Origin: Nemertoderma westbladi
Taxonomy: Eukaryota; Xenacoelomorpha; Nemertodermatida; Nemertodermatidae
Assembly (NCBI GenBank): GCA_032718475.1
Contig: JAUCBJ010003239.1
Location: forward strand, 46,859-110,858
DNA length: 64,000 nucleotides
Reading direction: 5' to 3'
The translations under genes and the position numbers were made by a program. Below, piece by piece: positions 1-13,216 of this stretch. The notes below the pieces were generated by a model, which worked only from the letters and a program-made list of their open reading frames with translations, was not told the origin of the DNA and did not search any database. Within the stretch, counting starts at the first letter, position 1; each line of letters opens with the position of its first letter.

Positions 1-371
1 ATACTTCAGGTTCTTACTGGAAAGTTAGGGTTACTTTCACAATTGCGACTCGCTACTGTAAACACACCTTAGTAGTAACATTCACCTACAAACGCACAAA
101 TTCCTCACAACTGCCATAACTGCACACATTCGGGCCATTTGTCAGTTAGTCAGTACCTTCCAGAATGTCACTGTGTTTATTATGTATCCTTGGATACTAG
201 CAGTGTGCTATTTATTCCGTATGCTATTCAATACGCAAGCCCTTTATTGTTCTTTTAACTCACTTCTAATTCTAGCGTGGTTGTTGCCATGGTGACATTA
301 TGGAAAGCTAGCGGTATAATTAGGGTAATTCTCATGCATACAGATCTGGGATGCTATTTAATAGTAATTCT
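1..371 (-). other. Post-pol spacer of element C-minus, distal part
   Basis: Noncoding. Read on the minus strand it matches 26823-27179 of the C-plus copy, where the same stretch lies between the integrase end and ORF3. The two copies stop matching at about position 20 here and 27179 there. Element A is inserted at 376/377, and the rest of the spacer resumes at 7488. No gene is visible. Confidence 0.7.
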
Positions 372-376
372 TTAAT

Positions 377-1049
377 TGTGCAGCTAATTTTGCTGTACAT
401 TTTAATTTAAATGTTTTGGTTATGGGAATTTACTGTATGTAAAAATAAACCACCACGTTAGGATCTAACATGATGTCTGCATGTGCCTGACTTGTAATAT
501 TGTCACCGGTATTACTTACTTCTGTACGTGTAGTTTTTGCATGTGCATATACCCGTACCGATACTGCAGTACCTTACCGGCAGACCGGTACTACTGCACT
601 GCTGCATCATATAACTATATACAATAAACTCTCTCAACTGAAGTCTGTATGTAATAATGATACTGTGCTTACCGCCTGCCGATCCAATCACTTTAATGAT
701 TGAATTGATCAGTTGATTGTTGCTTATATCTTCTTGTTACCGACTACTTTATATCAATTGCTATTTAACTTTTGTTGTATTGCTGCTACCTACATGTTGA
801 TCCTACAGTTTGATATACTAATGTCTAAATGTAACTGATGCTGTAATGCACTAATGATTGTTTTGGCTTTGAGCCTCCCTATGTTAATGAATGAAGAATG
901 TTTAATTGATTGCTTATACTTTCCTTATAACCTACTTACTTTCTTATTGATTGTCAATTATTATTTTCTGGGATTGCGTTATACTTACTGCTTGCACCTA
1001 GCATCTACGTTTATAAATATTAGGGTCAAATACCCAAATTGCCTCCACA
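377..1049 (+). repeat. 5' LTR of element A
   Basis: 673 bp, TG...CA, nearly identical to 6815-7487. It contains several ACCGGT palindromes (around 505, 556 and 584). A small open frame within it (500-703) recurs in the other LTR and reflects LTR identity rather than a gene. Confidence 0.95.
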
Positions 1050-1365
1050 TTTTCTTCGAACCGGATAACCGGATACCCGGCCTACTCTACCCTGGCCTAC
1101 ATACCACGGCCTACAATTTTTAATTATACAGTCCACGTTTACAAATTCGTTGCTTCTTCATTCTTACATTCAAAGAGAAACCGACATAAAACTGTAAAAG
1201 GAAATTCAAAGGTGCGTGTTCCTGTTGATATTACTGTACTTCCAGACTACAGCTAATGATATTGATTTTGTTGTCAATCTGTCAGTTTACAGTTCTTCTA
1301 GTGATTGTTGCTGAAATTCAAGCTGTCAAAAATCAGTAAATACGTAATACTGTAATATAAATACA
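1050..1365 (+). other. Leader of element A, between 5' LTR and gag
   Basis: 316 bp of noncoding sequence. No TGG-initial primer-binding site directly follows the LTR. The segment TTCGAACCGGAT starting about 1055 resembles the complement of a tRNA T-arm, so priming from an internal tRNA fragment is conceivable but unproven. Confidence 0.6.
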
Positions 1366-4300
1366 ATGAATTCTGATCATGAATCCGAACCCATTGACGT
1401 TCAGATCGATATTTTAAAACAGAAACGCAGTACAGAACGTGCTACTGCTACAACTTTAGTAACACAACTTAAGAATTTCTTCGCAGCTGAGGAATCTAGT
1501 ATAGATTCTGATGATTTAGCTTATATTACTGAACTAGCTGGACGTCAGGTCCAACGTCTTAATAACCTACAATCGCAGTTAATAGATTTGGGCCATTCTG
1601 ACCCAGATAATAAAGCTGCAAATTATGAGCGTGAATTGGATAAAGTTTTATTTAAAGCTAACCGTGTCCTGTCACGATTAGATCGTCAGCCAGACAATCG
1701 TCTGGGGGATGCTGCATCTTCTACCACAAGTGAATCCAATAATGTTAGTGATCCAACTCGTGGACTGCCAAAAATTTCAGTCCCTCATTTCAGTGGGGAA
1801 TATCTGAATTGGCGATTTTTCTGGGACCAATTCCAGGCCTTGATCCATAACCGTGTAGGGCTTAGTGATATACAAAAATTTGTATATTTGAGAGATGCTC
1901 TACGTGGTGAAGCCTTAGATGCCCTATCGGGTCTTTCTGCCACTTCTTCGAATTATCAGTCTGCCATAAAGATACTTCAAAGACGGTATGGCAACCCTAA
2001 CATACTTATAGGCATATATGCTAATCAGCTTTGTCAACTCCCTCCAATTAAGGAGGGAAATATTCCATTGTTTCGCAAAACAATAAATATATTTGAGGGG
2101 TCATTACGAGAAATTCGTCAGCTGGCTGCTGAAATTGACCCAAATCTGGCTATTAAGGACAGTGAAACTGATCCAGCAAATACTTGAGCTACTGCACAAT
2201 CTCTGGATTTAACGTCATTACTGTTGGCACCTTTGTTATTGCAAAAGTTACCAGAGCAAGTAGTTCTTGTGTGGAATAGAAACCACTCAACAGATCGCTT
2301 TAATCTCAATCTTTTATTGGAATTTGTTATGCAGGAATTGGAATCTAGAGAGTCATTGGCATTTTCTGCTTCTTTAACTAAATCAGAACCTACAAAACCT
2401 AGTTTTAAAGGTGTTGATAATTATCCATATAAGCCAAAGACCAAACCCCTAGCTACATCTGCACTTCCAGTAGTTGAAAATCGGACAAATATTGTTTGTC
2501 CATTTTGTACTCAAATGCATACACTTCGAAATTGCCCTTCATTTCAAAGCAAGTCAATTGAGCAACGTATTGCCTTTCGCCGCAATTCCAATATGTGTTC
2601 AAACTGTTTAGGTCCTCATAAACTTAAGGACTGTCGTTCAAAAGGTTGCTGCTCAGCATGTGGTAGACGACATAACACATTGCTTTGCTTCAAGAAATAT
2701 GGAACTCCTTCCAAGGTTGCAACTGAACATCCTGTAGATCAGTTAACAAGTACCGATAAACATTGGAATGGTTCCATTTCCAAACAAAACCACCCTGCAG
2801 CAGCATCTCGGCCATCATCTGGGCAAACTTTTAAACCAAGTCTTTCCGCAACTCCTTGGGTCCCTGGAAGTGTAACTACTCCAAATGATACTTCTATGCC
2901 AATTGCTCCAATTAAACCTACTGCAGTAGAACAAAATAACTCTGTCTTTGTTAAGTTGGCCTTATCTGTCATTTCTTCACCAATGAGCCCTTCCACATGT
3001 GGTTATCAGATTTATGTCTATATGGATGATGGCTCCAAAAGAACGTATATTAAAAGTCAACTTGCCAATGACCTTAACCTGCCAATATATAATACACGTC
3101 AAATGTCTACTGGGTCATTTGCTAATACTGTGACTACACAAGAATCAAATTATGTTTCATTTAATTTATTCAGCCAGTTTTATGAAGAACCCATTGAGTT
3201 TTTTGCTTGGACAGCAAATGACTTATGTCCAGTAATACGCCAGGAGCGTATTGACCCTCTCCCTTCATTTCTTTCCCACCTTTCAAATTGGGCAGATATT
3301 TATGATGGAGGTGAGAGAACCATATCTATAATTATCGGAGCGGACCAGCTATGGAAGGTTACTGGCGATACCAATTATACCCATAATCCTTCACTTATTG
3401 ATACCTTCTTCGGGCATGTCCTTTTGGGTCCCTATAGAAATCCTTCCCTTTGTATACCTAATGAAGTATCACCTTCACTCTTTTTAACTGAACCTCTGGA
3501 TATTACCCAACTTTGGGATCTGGAAACTGTTGGTATACGAAAACATGAAGTTGACCATATTCCATATCCAACTCCTACAGTCTCAGAGGATTGTCCTCCT
3601 CATTATAGAGTTCGGTTACCATTCAAGGGTTTACAACGCCCTGTTTCCAATTACAATCGCATCTTTGCTCAACAGAAGCATTTTACTTCAAAACTAAACT
3701 CTGAGGAAAATGATGTCTATACATCCAAAATGTTAAAGCTCCTTGCTGATGACATAATTGAGCCTGTGACAACTTTCTATAACGTTGGTTTTTTTCTTCC
3801 AAATCATTTAGTGAAAAAATCCAATAAATATCGTGTGGTTTTTAATGGATCTGCTAAAGATACTTCAGGAGTCAGTCTTAATTCCTGCCTAGATCCTGGT
3901 CCGAACCTTCTTGCATCACTTGTTGATGTATTTCTAGGTTTTCGTCTTTATAAACATGTAGTTGTAGCTGACATAGAAGCTGCCTACCACCAAATCGAAC
4001 TTCACCCAGACGATCGAAAATGGGTAAAGTTTATATGGAATAATGTTTCATATCAGTTCAAGAGAACTCCTTTCGGAGTATCATCTAGCTCATTCCTTCT
4101 TAATTCAACCGTGCAGTTCCATGCTACTGCAACAGCTCCTCCAGCATTCGTTGTAGAGCTTTTAAAATCACTATATTGTGATGATGTGATACATAGTAAT
4201 TCTAATAAACAAAGAGCAATAGAGTTTTTACAATCAGCAATAAGTATCTTTAGTTTAGCAGGTATGAACCTTCGTCAAGTCTTAAAACCTTCCAAGATTT

Positions 4301-6771
4301 TGGGAGTTCCATGGAATATTGATACTGATGAGATTTATATAGACACTTCCAATGTATCAATTCCAATTCTGTTCACTCGTCGAGAACTACTGATATCGCA
4401 GGGTCAGATCTATGACCCTAATGGTCTTCTGTGCCCTTGGACAATACAATCCCGATTAATACTCCAGAAGTCATGGAAATACGGCAAAGGTTGGGATACA
4501 CCATTGCCAATTGAACTCCAACAGGAATGGCTTACATGGATAGCTAGTGCTAAAGTTCGAATATACTTTCCACGATGTGTCAACTATTCAGAAGAATGTC
4601 ATTTACATATATTCTGTGATGCATCCAGCGTAGCGTACGCATTTGTGGCATATATTGTACAGCCTGCATTTAATTCATCTACTTTGTTCTTTGCCAAAGC
4701 TCGAGCTGTTCCATTGAAGAAAACGCTTTCCATACCACGTAAAGAATTAGTAGCAACTCTTTTTGGAGCTCGTTTCTCAGATCACTGTCAGATAAATAAC
4801 CTGATTAACCCTAAGCGTGTAATACTATGGAGTGACTCCATGTGTGCGCTTGGATGGATTCGTAAAGGCCCATCTAAACGAGACGTCTTTGTATTAAACA
4901 GGGTGACTGAAATAAATAACATAACTGAAACCTACCAATGGAGATATGTACCCTCAGAATTAAATCCCGCTGATGTACCTTCCCGTGGGAGTAGTTTAAT
5001 AAACCTTCAGTCTAATTCTCTCTACCTAAATGGTCCAGAATTCATAAATGAACCTGAATCATCATGGCCAATTGAGCCAACACCACCTCCTCAACTACTG
5101 ACATTAGAAGTTCCAGATCCAATATCAGAATGGAATCTTCTAAGAATCAATGATTATTCCTTCCTAGACAAACCAGTTAGAGTTCTTGCATGGGTATCTC
5201 GTTTCTGCCATAATGCACGTCATTTTGACAAACTCACTGGTTCATTGAGTACTAAAGAAATTCAAAACTCACTCAGTCAACTAATCAAAGTTGAGCAATA
5301 CGTCCATTATCCAATGGAAATGCGACATCTTACAGTCAAACCAAACTCTCCAATTCCACGACATTCTTCTCTTTGCAACCTATGGCCAATTATACACCAA
5401 GGTTTGCTTGCAATGCAGCCAAGGACTGGTGAACACCCACTTCCTATTTTACCACGCCGTAGTTATCTTACTAAACTTATTGTTAGTCACTTTCATTGCG
5501 GACTTATGCACCAAGGTATTGAAGCCACATTGGCACAGGTCAGGAACCTGTACTGGGTACCACATGGTCGTTCTATAATACGTAAGATGGTTCATGAATG
5601 CCGCCCATGTCGTCGATATCGGACTCAGCCATATAATGTACCTGAGTCTGCCTTACAACCCTTCAGGAGTAAACCTCTTGTCCCCTTCACCGTCACAGGC
5701 ATAGACTTCTTTGGCCCTCTATTTACAAAAGATGGTTCCAAAGCCCAATGTCTCATATGCACTTGTGCATCGATCAGAGCCATCCACTTGGAACTTGTGA
5801 AGACTGCTGATACCAAGTCAACTCACCTTGCTCTTCGAAACTTCTTGGCCCGTCGTGTTCGTCCTTTCACTAATGTCGAATTTCGATCTGATAATGCCAA
5901 AGTTTTCCTTAAACTGTCAACTATGAAGTTCCCCAATTATGTTGTCACTTGGAAACTAATTCCAGCCCGTTCTCCTCATTGGGGTGGTTGGTGGGAAAGA
6001 CTAATAAAGTTGGTCAAAATGTGTCTTCGTATAACATTTCACCATAAAGTATTCACTTTTGAGGATTTATCTACTATATTGTGTGAAGCAGAAGCCGTAT
6101 TTAACCTACGCCCACTTACTGCCGCCTCAACAGATCCTGAGGATTGTGATGCTCTTACACCTAGTCATTTCCTTTATGGGAGTCCACCACCACTAGATCA
6201 ACAAATGGATGTTGCTGCTTCATCAACGTCCGGAGGTCTTCGTCGAAGCCTTCTGTCACGAGATCAGACTAGTCGAGTTCTTTGGAAAGCCTGGTCTCAA
6301 CGATACCTCGCATCTCTTCGTGTATGGCGTCATAAACAATGTATGAATCCATCTCATCAACCTTCAGTTAATGACCTTGTTCTCGTTAAGGAAACTGTTC
6401 CTCGTGGGCAATGGTCTCTAGCCCGAGTAGTTCATCCATTAGTAGGACGTTATGGGATATCACGAGCTGCGATCATCCTCAAGAACTCCAAACCTGGTTC
6501 TCCTGGTTTCTTAACTAAGAGAGCTGCCCATCTCCTTATTCCACTCGAGGCCAACCATTGCGATGAAATAATATATGATGGAATCGTTCACCGTGGGGGT
6601 GTAGCAAGTAAGTCCACACTCATACCTTCCTCCTCTGCCTCTACGTCAAATAAAATTGTTCTAAAGAAAAAGGTTGAAACTCCGAAATCAATTACAGATG
6701 TCAAACTAGTTAGCACCAAACCTTATAAGACATCTCATGGTCGACTAGTTCACCCTCCTAAAAGATACTGA
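1366..6771 (+). pseudogene. gag-pol polyprotein of BEL element A, interrupted by one in-frame TGA
   Basis: One frame of about 1800 codons encodes Gag, protease, RT, RNase H and integrase for retrotransposition through a cytoplasmic particle. A TGA at 2185-2187 (codon 274) splits it into 273- and 1515-residue ORFs that share the frame; the Met at 2224 is merely internal. Visible in order: a DUF1759-type Gag region (about residues 140-250); three CX2CX3HX4C zinc knuckles (about 378, 412, 430); a protease region with D-D-G near 552 where D-S/T-G is expected; RT with DIEAAY near 869 and YCDD near 936; RNase H with FCDAS near 1082; an integrase zinc region from about 1376, then catalytic D in GIDFFGP (1445), D in SDN (1508) and E in WWERL (1542). 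The knuckles lie after the TGA, so it is not at a Gag/Pol boundary and looks like a mutation. The frame ends with TGA just before the 3' LTR. Confidence 0.9.
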
Positions 6772-6805
6772 AAATGTTCATTGCAACAGAATGTTCCGTT
6801 GCAAC

Positions 6806-6814
6806 GTGGGGGTG
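6806..6814 (+). other. Polypurine tract of element A
   Basis: The G-rich run GTGGGGGTG directly abuts the 3' LTR start at 6815, the expected position of the plus-strand primer. Confidence 0.6.
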
Positions 6815-7487
6815 TGTGCAGCTAATTTTGCTGTACATTTTAATTTAAATGTTTTGGTTATGGGAATTTACTGTATGTAAAAATAAACCACCACGTTAGG
6901 ATCTAACATGATGTCTGCATGTGCCTGACTTGTAATATTGTTACCGGTATTACTTACTTCTGTACGTGTAGTTTTTGCATGTGCATATACCCGTACCGAT
7001 ACTGCAGTACCTTACCGGCAGACCGGTACTACTGCACTGCTGCATCATATAACTATATACAATAAACTCTCTCAACTGAAGTCTGTATGTAATAATGATA
7101 CTGTGCTTACCGCCTGCCGATCCAATCACTTTAATGATTGAATTGATCAGTTGATTGTTGCTTATATCTTCTTGTTACCGACTACTTTATATCAATTGCT
7201 ATTTAACTTTTGTTGTATTGCTGCTGCCTACATGTTGATCCTACAGTTTGATATACTAATGTCTAAATGTAACTGATGCTGTAATGCACTAATGATTGTT
7301 TTGGCTTTGAGCCTCCCTATGTTAATGAATTAAGAATGTTTAATTGATTGCTTATACTTTCCTTATAACCTACCTACTTTCTTATTGATTGTCAATTATT
7401 ATTTTCTGGGATTGCGTTATACTTACTGCTTGCACCTAGCATCTACGTTTATAAATATTAGGGTCAAATACCCAAATTGCCTCCACA
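6815..7487 (+). repeat. 3' LTR of element A
   Basis: 673 bp, TG...CA, about four substitutions from the 5' LTR. It is followed by TTAAT, the second copy of the target-site duplication. Confidence 0.95.
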
Positions 7488-8536
7488 TTAATTGTCAATA
7501 TCCTCTCTATATATGATTTTATGAATTTTATCGGCTATTGACTATACATTGGAGATTCTCACACACAAATACACTTAATATAGTGAATCTCCGTTCCCGT
7601 GATCTATTAATTAATGGAATTTTGGGAATGTTATAAATTGTATAAAATGACAATTTATTAAATTCATTGAAATATCTGAATTTAAATTTATTCCCTTAAA
7701 TTTTATTATTTAATGTTAAATAGACACAATTTCATTCCAGAACGTGTCTGGGGACTTGGATCCTTGATTCTAGGAATTTTGTCCTTTTAAGAGTATCGGT
7801 AAGTGCTACGATATCTTAATCGACTAGAATTTTAAAGGATCTGATATTTGACAGATTTTTGTAAATATTAATAATTAATATTTAAGATGGGCACCAGTTT
7901 ATTCCAGAACTTGTCTGGGGACGTTAACCACTGATTCTAGAATTTTGTCTTTCAAGTGTATCGGTGGGTGTTAATCGACTAGAATTACAGATGGTCAAAG
8001 GGTTTAACAGATTTATTTTGCGTTATACGCTACTGTTAAAAGGACATCACGCTACTATATGTATTATTTAATATACGGTATGAGAGCAATATCGCACGAA
8101 GCAATGTCAGTATGAAGAGGCAAGTCGTTTCCAAGGTCTACCCAGAGCTTGGTTTAGCCGAGACACGAGGATCTGAACTTTGCATTCCTAATACTCTGCC
8201 TACCAATAATACTTGAATATAGTAGTGGCTTTATTGTACTTTAATAAGTACGGACATTTCATCTTACTGTAGTTACGTATTTGTAATGTGATACGGACAG
8301 TAAGGAAAGAGAAATTAATTATTTCTCGCCGTCGCACTAAATATATAATATATAAGTAATTAATTAATAAACGCGAATATATATTGCACTAATCTACTAA
8401 ATAATCGCTAAATAACATTCTACTAAATAAAATTAAAGAAAACGATTATAATAAAATTACATAATAATACATACATAATATAAAATAATAAAAATAAATA
8501 TAAAATAATATAGTCACACACCCACTCCGTATGTTG
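7488..8536 (-). other. Post-pol spacer of element C-minus, proximal part
   Basis: About 1 kb of AT-rich noncoding DNA, matching the reverse complement of 25770-26826 over its full length. It includes the same two-unit direct repeat (about 7670-7990 here) seen in C-plus at 26318-26643. No ORF of interest. In C-plus the equivalent stretch separates integrase from ORF3. Confidence 0.75.
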
Positions 8537-11500
8537 TTACGTTATGGAGTCCCTAGATATTTGTTGGATTAGGGAGGTGGTCGTGGGAAGAGTATCTTGC
8601 CTTCCATAGTTTCCGGACAGTTTTCGGTCTCTTTCCGGTAAACATAAACGACCAGCTGGGCGATTGAGTGGTTGTGTTACTTTCTCCGCTCCCTTGGCCT
8701 GTCTAATCTTCACCGGGGTAAGCTGAGGAGGCCATTCATCTTCTTTACTTAGGAAGTCGGGTCCACCTAACCGGTTTGGAGTATCTGTAAGTTCTTGAGG
8801 AGTTGCTCCTCTGGAAGCGATGTCGGCTAGATTGATCGTCTCGGGGCAATGTCTCCATTGATCTTCATTGGAGTTGATGTCGTCATTATCTGAGGAGTAT
8901 GGTGTTCCCTCAGTTGGGTCGTCAACTTCACTGCTCTCCACTTCCCGTTCACTTAATTGATATACCTGTTCTTTTGGTAATCTTTCCATAAGAGTTCTAC
9001 GAGAAGGGCCAGTAAAGTACCAACCTACTCTAGTTCTTCCCGCATAAACTTGTAGAGGTTGTGGTTGAGCAGGCCGTTTCTCCAATGTCTCGAGCGCTTC
9101 ATGCGCATTTTGACCGATGAGTATTTGGACTCCAGGGTAATCGGTGTTGAATCTAGGTATTTCAAACTGCTGGGTGAAATCGTCCTCATCCCAGTTATAA
9201 GGTTCCACTTGGGTGGTAGCGAAGTTCTTTATTGCCACCATTTTCACTGACCTTATGCTATGTTCTCCTAGTTCGTCCTGGGGGGTGGACAACGCACCTA
9301 CATAATAATCCGCTGTTACTGTAGATTTCCAAACCTGCATAATTCCTGACATGTTTAGCTTAGTTCGGAACTTGGGTTGTCCAGCAAATATGTCTTCGGC
9401 TAGCTCTTTGTCGATGAATGTTCCTGTACTACCGGAGTCAAGGAGGGCGTTCACTACATAACTCCTTTTTGGTCCGTGGACCCTTATCTGTACCACAGGA
9501 AATTCTCTAATCCCTACATTGGAAGTTGGCGCTTTCCAAGATGGTTGTCGATCAGAAGTAGTTAGAGTGAGGTCACTTTCTGTATCTTTTTCATAAGTGA
9601 GTGCTCGATACACTGCGGTATTTATCATGTAACAGGATTCGTTTTCGTCGGAGAACTCGTCCGTATAGAATCCTTCCATCTCAGATTGATCAGTGTCGTT
9701 CACATCACTGAATTGGACATGTAGTTCGGAATCACTCACCTGACTCGGACTATTTCGCTCGAATTCAGTGTGCAACAAGATATGATGTTTCGCACCGCAC
9801 TTTGCACACCTTGCGTCGGAGTAACAGGTTCGCCGTTGGTGTCCTCGTCTGAGGCAATTGTAACACAACCGCTTATCCCACATGACTTCACGTCTATCCT
9901 TTAGTGATTTCCTCAGGAATTCATCACACGCATTTAAACGGTGGGGCCCGTCGCACAGCACACATTTGGGATTGATGTTACTTACTTTAACATGTGCTGT
10001 GTGGTGCACGTTCGTTCTTTCCTCGGGATTTCTTACATGAATTCTCTTAGGAGACGTAGGAGGAGTTTTTCTTACCTGTTCTCTCCTGTCATTGGTTCGA
10101 GACTTGAATTTACTTACGTCCTTTAGGATTTTATTGTCATAGTAAGATCTTTCAGTGTCTTTTCCGCTGTCTTCCTCTTGAGAAGCCAGGCTTTCGCCGT
10201 CGTCTGTATAACAAACTGGTATTACCCTTCTCCGAGAAACGGGTTTCTCACTTACCTTGTTTTCCGGTGTCTTCTCTCTGGACTGCCTTAGGAGCTGTAA
10301 TTTCACTTCCCCATCTAAGAATGACATGAGATCAGCCATGGTAGGGTCTCGTCGTTGTTGTTCCATCATATATAACACTTTCTTGTCCCAGTGTGTACCT
10401 ACTCCACCCTTGGGCAAAGTAGATGCTAAGGCTCCTACAACCATAGAATTCTGGTATTCATGAGACTTACCTAGCCAATCTAATTGTCTACAGATCTCCT
10501 GAATCTCATCGGAAAACTCTATAATCCCGCTGCTAAGAAACTTTCGGGGCGCCATTAATTTTGCATACAAATACCTAGCTATGTTATTCCTATTACCATA
10601 CCTGATGTTTAGTGTATCCCAAACTTGTCTTAATCCGTCTGGATGTCCAATAAATTTTAACGCCATTAACTTGGGAGGTCCTTCCAAGCATTCGATGAGG
10701 TATCTGAGTTTCTCTCCGTTAGATAGCACAGAATTCTGTATGTTATCTTTGTAATATTCATTAAAAGGTAACCATTTCATCTCATCTCCATTGAACTTGA
10801 CGATCTCTCCAACCTTTACCGCTTGACGGGCTTCGGTTCTAGCCATTTGACGCGTAAAACTTTCTTGAGCCATCGTATTATTGAATATAGAATTATCGGT
10901 ATATAAATTTCTGGGATTATGATCAGGTCTATATGGAATATTATTATCAACAGGTTTATAATCACCCTGAATAGGGTTTACTATAGGAGTTTCTACTTCA
11001 CTAGCAGTATAGATGCGTGTAGGCTCCACACCTTGCACATGAGATACTTCAGACCTAACGGGTTGACACATTGTTACAGGGGGTGGTGGTATACCCTTTT
11101 GTAAATTGACTAATTTATCGCGTTCTAATGCGATACTTTGCTGCACTTCTTGCAACTCTAACCTACTTTCCCTTACTGTGCCCTTGAATTGCTGAACGGT
11201 CTCCTGCATCTGTCCGAGCAGGAGATCCATCCCCCGTCGTCTCTCATCCACCCATTCGACCGCCGAAGCGGGATTCGCCAACGTGGTAGCGGGCGGACGA
11301 GGGACAACGGGCGACAAATCATGAATATTTCGCTCGGAGTCCAGGACCTGAACTGTCTCATGGGCTGTTCTACTGGGCACAGGTAGCTTAGTGCTGTGCA
11401 GAGGGAATTTAGAGGTAGGTTCAGGGAGCACAGGTGTCTCTATCACCGAAGGGGTGATTTCCATAACAGGCCTAATTATTTCAGGCTCATCTACTATAGT

Positions 11501-13216
11501 AGGGAGTCTTTCTATTGTAATTATTTGGTCTGTGGGTTCTGTACTACCTAAGTTGGTGTTATTTAGTTGCCTTCTAACAGATGGAGGCAATTCAGGCAAT
11601 TTCTGACGGTGGGACATTCTTTTACGTCTGCTTAGGCGAGATCGATTTCCTCCGCCTTCAGGATCGGTAGTATCGCCTTCCTCAGATGATGTATACCCCT
11701 GTCTTTTGGGAGTAGATCGACTCATCATCTGCATATTACTAGCTGTTAACTGTTTATTGAAGTTGTCTTGCCTCTCTTGAAGATTTTCCAACTCTAGTTG
11801 GGTTGCCTCTTCAGATGCCCTCCGTTCTGCTTCTGCCACTGCCTCTGCTGTTGCCAGTGCCGCTTTTCTTTCCGCTTCGGCCTCTGCCACTGCCGATGCC
11901 GCTTTCCTTTCCGCTTCGGCCTCTGCTACTGCCACTGCCACTGCCACTGCCGCTTTTCTTTCCGCTTCTGCCGCTGCCACTGCTGCTGCCGCTTTTCTTT
12001 CCGCTTCTGCCTCTGCCACTGCTGCTGCCACTGCCGCTGTCTTTCTATCTTCTATACGTTTTTTCTTTACTTGTTCTTCTTGAACCTTAGCGATGCGGAT
12101 ACTTTCATCAAATTTAGCTTGGTTCGCAGCTATCCTATCCACATCTATTGCGTCCAATACACGCTGGGCTCCTTCACTATTAGGGCTAAGTCCATCTAAC
12201 CTTCTCCTCAACTCTTCATCTCCTAAAAAACGCTGATAGTCTGACAGATAGATGTCAATGGCATCCCTCTTATGCGGTTTCTCTGCCGTCGCTTCACATT
12301 CCACTTGGGAAAAAGTAGCGTCTGTTGATTCTCCATGGGTTGAGCGCTCCTCCAGCTGAGCTTTCCACTGAGCTGTTCCTTGAACCTGGAGACTCACCCG
12401 CTGAAACCAAGTCTTTACGGCAACTTGCAACGACGTGTCTTGTCTTCTTTTAGAAGCCTCTTCAAAGGCCGATAAGATTAGCCTGATTCGCAGAATTCTT
12501 TCTCTAACTTGATAAAGCAGTTGCCCCTGCTCTTGAGGTCCTTGTGGTTGTTGAAACAGTTGTTCTTTTAGTCGCTCCATAGAGCTGAAGAATCCCTGTG
12601 CATATCCGGCTGCGGACCTCTTCCACACAGCTGGATCGATGGTTTCCTTGGTTACTCCCATCCGGTGTATGTCTTCCCAGGCAGCTTCTGATAAATCAAA
12701 CGGGAGTCCGGGTCCGGGGAAGTTCCATTGCGACTCGACAATAGACTTCAGTTCTTCCCTTGTGTATCCCGCATAACTATCTTTAGTTGATCGCTGACTT
12801 CTCGCCCAATCGATCTGGTGTTCTTCCACCGCGATCAATATCCTAGTGAGTACGGCTGCAGGCAGGATGAGAAGGGGATCCGAATAAACCGCATCCGTCA
12901 TCTTTGCTCCGCGCTCGGGTGTCAGCTCTACAGTATCCTCACTACTGGAGCTGTCGGGCCGCTGAGAAATAAGTTCTTGGCTCGCGGGTTGTTGTTGTTC
13001 CGCTGCTTCTTGGTCCCGCTTGACCTGAGCTCGAGTGCCTATGATAGACCTACGATGTTGGACCAGCCTAGGTTCTGATATTACTACTGGAGGGATGACC
13101 TTCCTCACAGTGGGAGGTGAACTGAACTTAGGTGTAGACGGTTCTACACCCTTATCTGAGTCTCAGATAGTTACATCTAATAAACTGTCTGACAGGTTCT
13201 GCTTAGTATCAGACAT
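8537..13216 (-). pseudogene. gag-protease with fused pol remnants, element C-minus (RT and most of IN deleted)
   Basis: The start is at 13216 (MSDT..., as in C3 at 41056). Codon 18 is TGA (13163-13165) where C3 has TGT; beyond it the frame stays open for over 1500 codons. Order: an N-terminal Gag domain; an Ala/Glu/Lys coiled-coil region with repeated AEAERKAA units (about 12060-11790); a DUF1759-like capsid region (about 10860-10560); three knuckles CX2CX3HX4C, CX2CX4HX4C and CX2CX3HX4H (about 9965-9770); a protease with LLDSGS (about 9450). Compared with C-plus, two large internal deletions follow: RT to mid RNase H (joint near 8870) and the rest of RNase H through most of integrase (joint near 8675). 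Both preserve the reading frame, leaving a Gag-protease-tail fusion. This copy could not reverse-transcribe or integrate by itself but could be mobilised in trans. Confidence 0.85.

Larger units (their letters stand above)
377..7487 (+). mobile_element. BEL/Pao LTR retrotransposon 'A', complete, 7.1 kb
   Basis: Two 673-bp LTRs (377-1049 and 6815-7487) start with TG and end with CA. They are flanked by a 5-bp target-site duplication TTAAT (372-376 and 7488-7492), the size usual for BEL/Pao. The insertion interrupts the spacer of element C-minus; the uninterrupted site is seen in the inverted copy near 26822. I count about four differences between the LTRs, so the insertion is recent. The gag-pol frame has one in-frame TGA, so this copy is complete in structure but probably defective. 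Confidence 0.95.

Noticed and set aside
500-703. Identical 67-residue ORFs at 500-703 and 6938-7141
   Set aside because: They lie in the two LTRs of element A; identity comes from the LTR pair. No protein family is recognised.
11798-12199. Plus-strand Cys/Arg/Phe-rich ORFs opposite the C-minus coiled coil
   Set aside because: They are the reverse reading of Ala/Glu/Lys codon repeats; the repetitive composition explains them.
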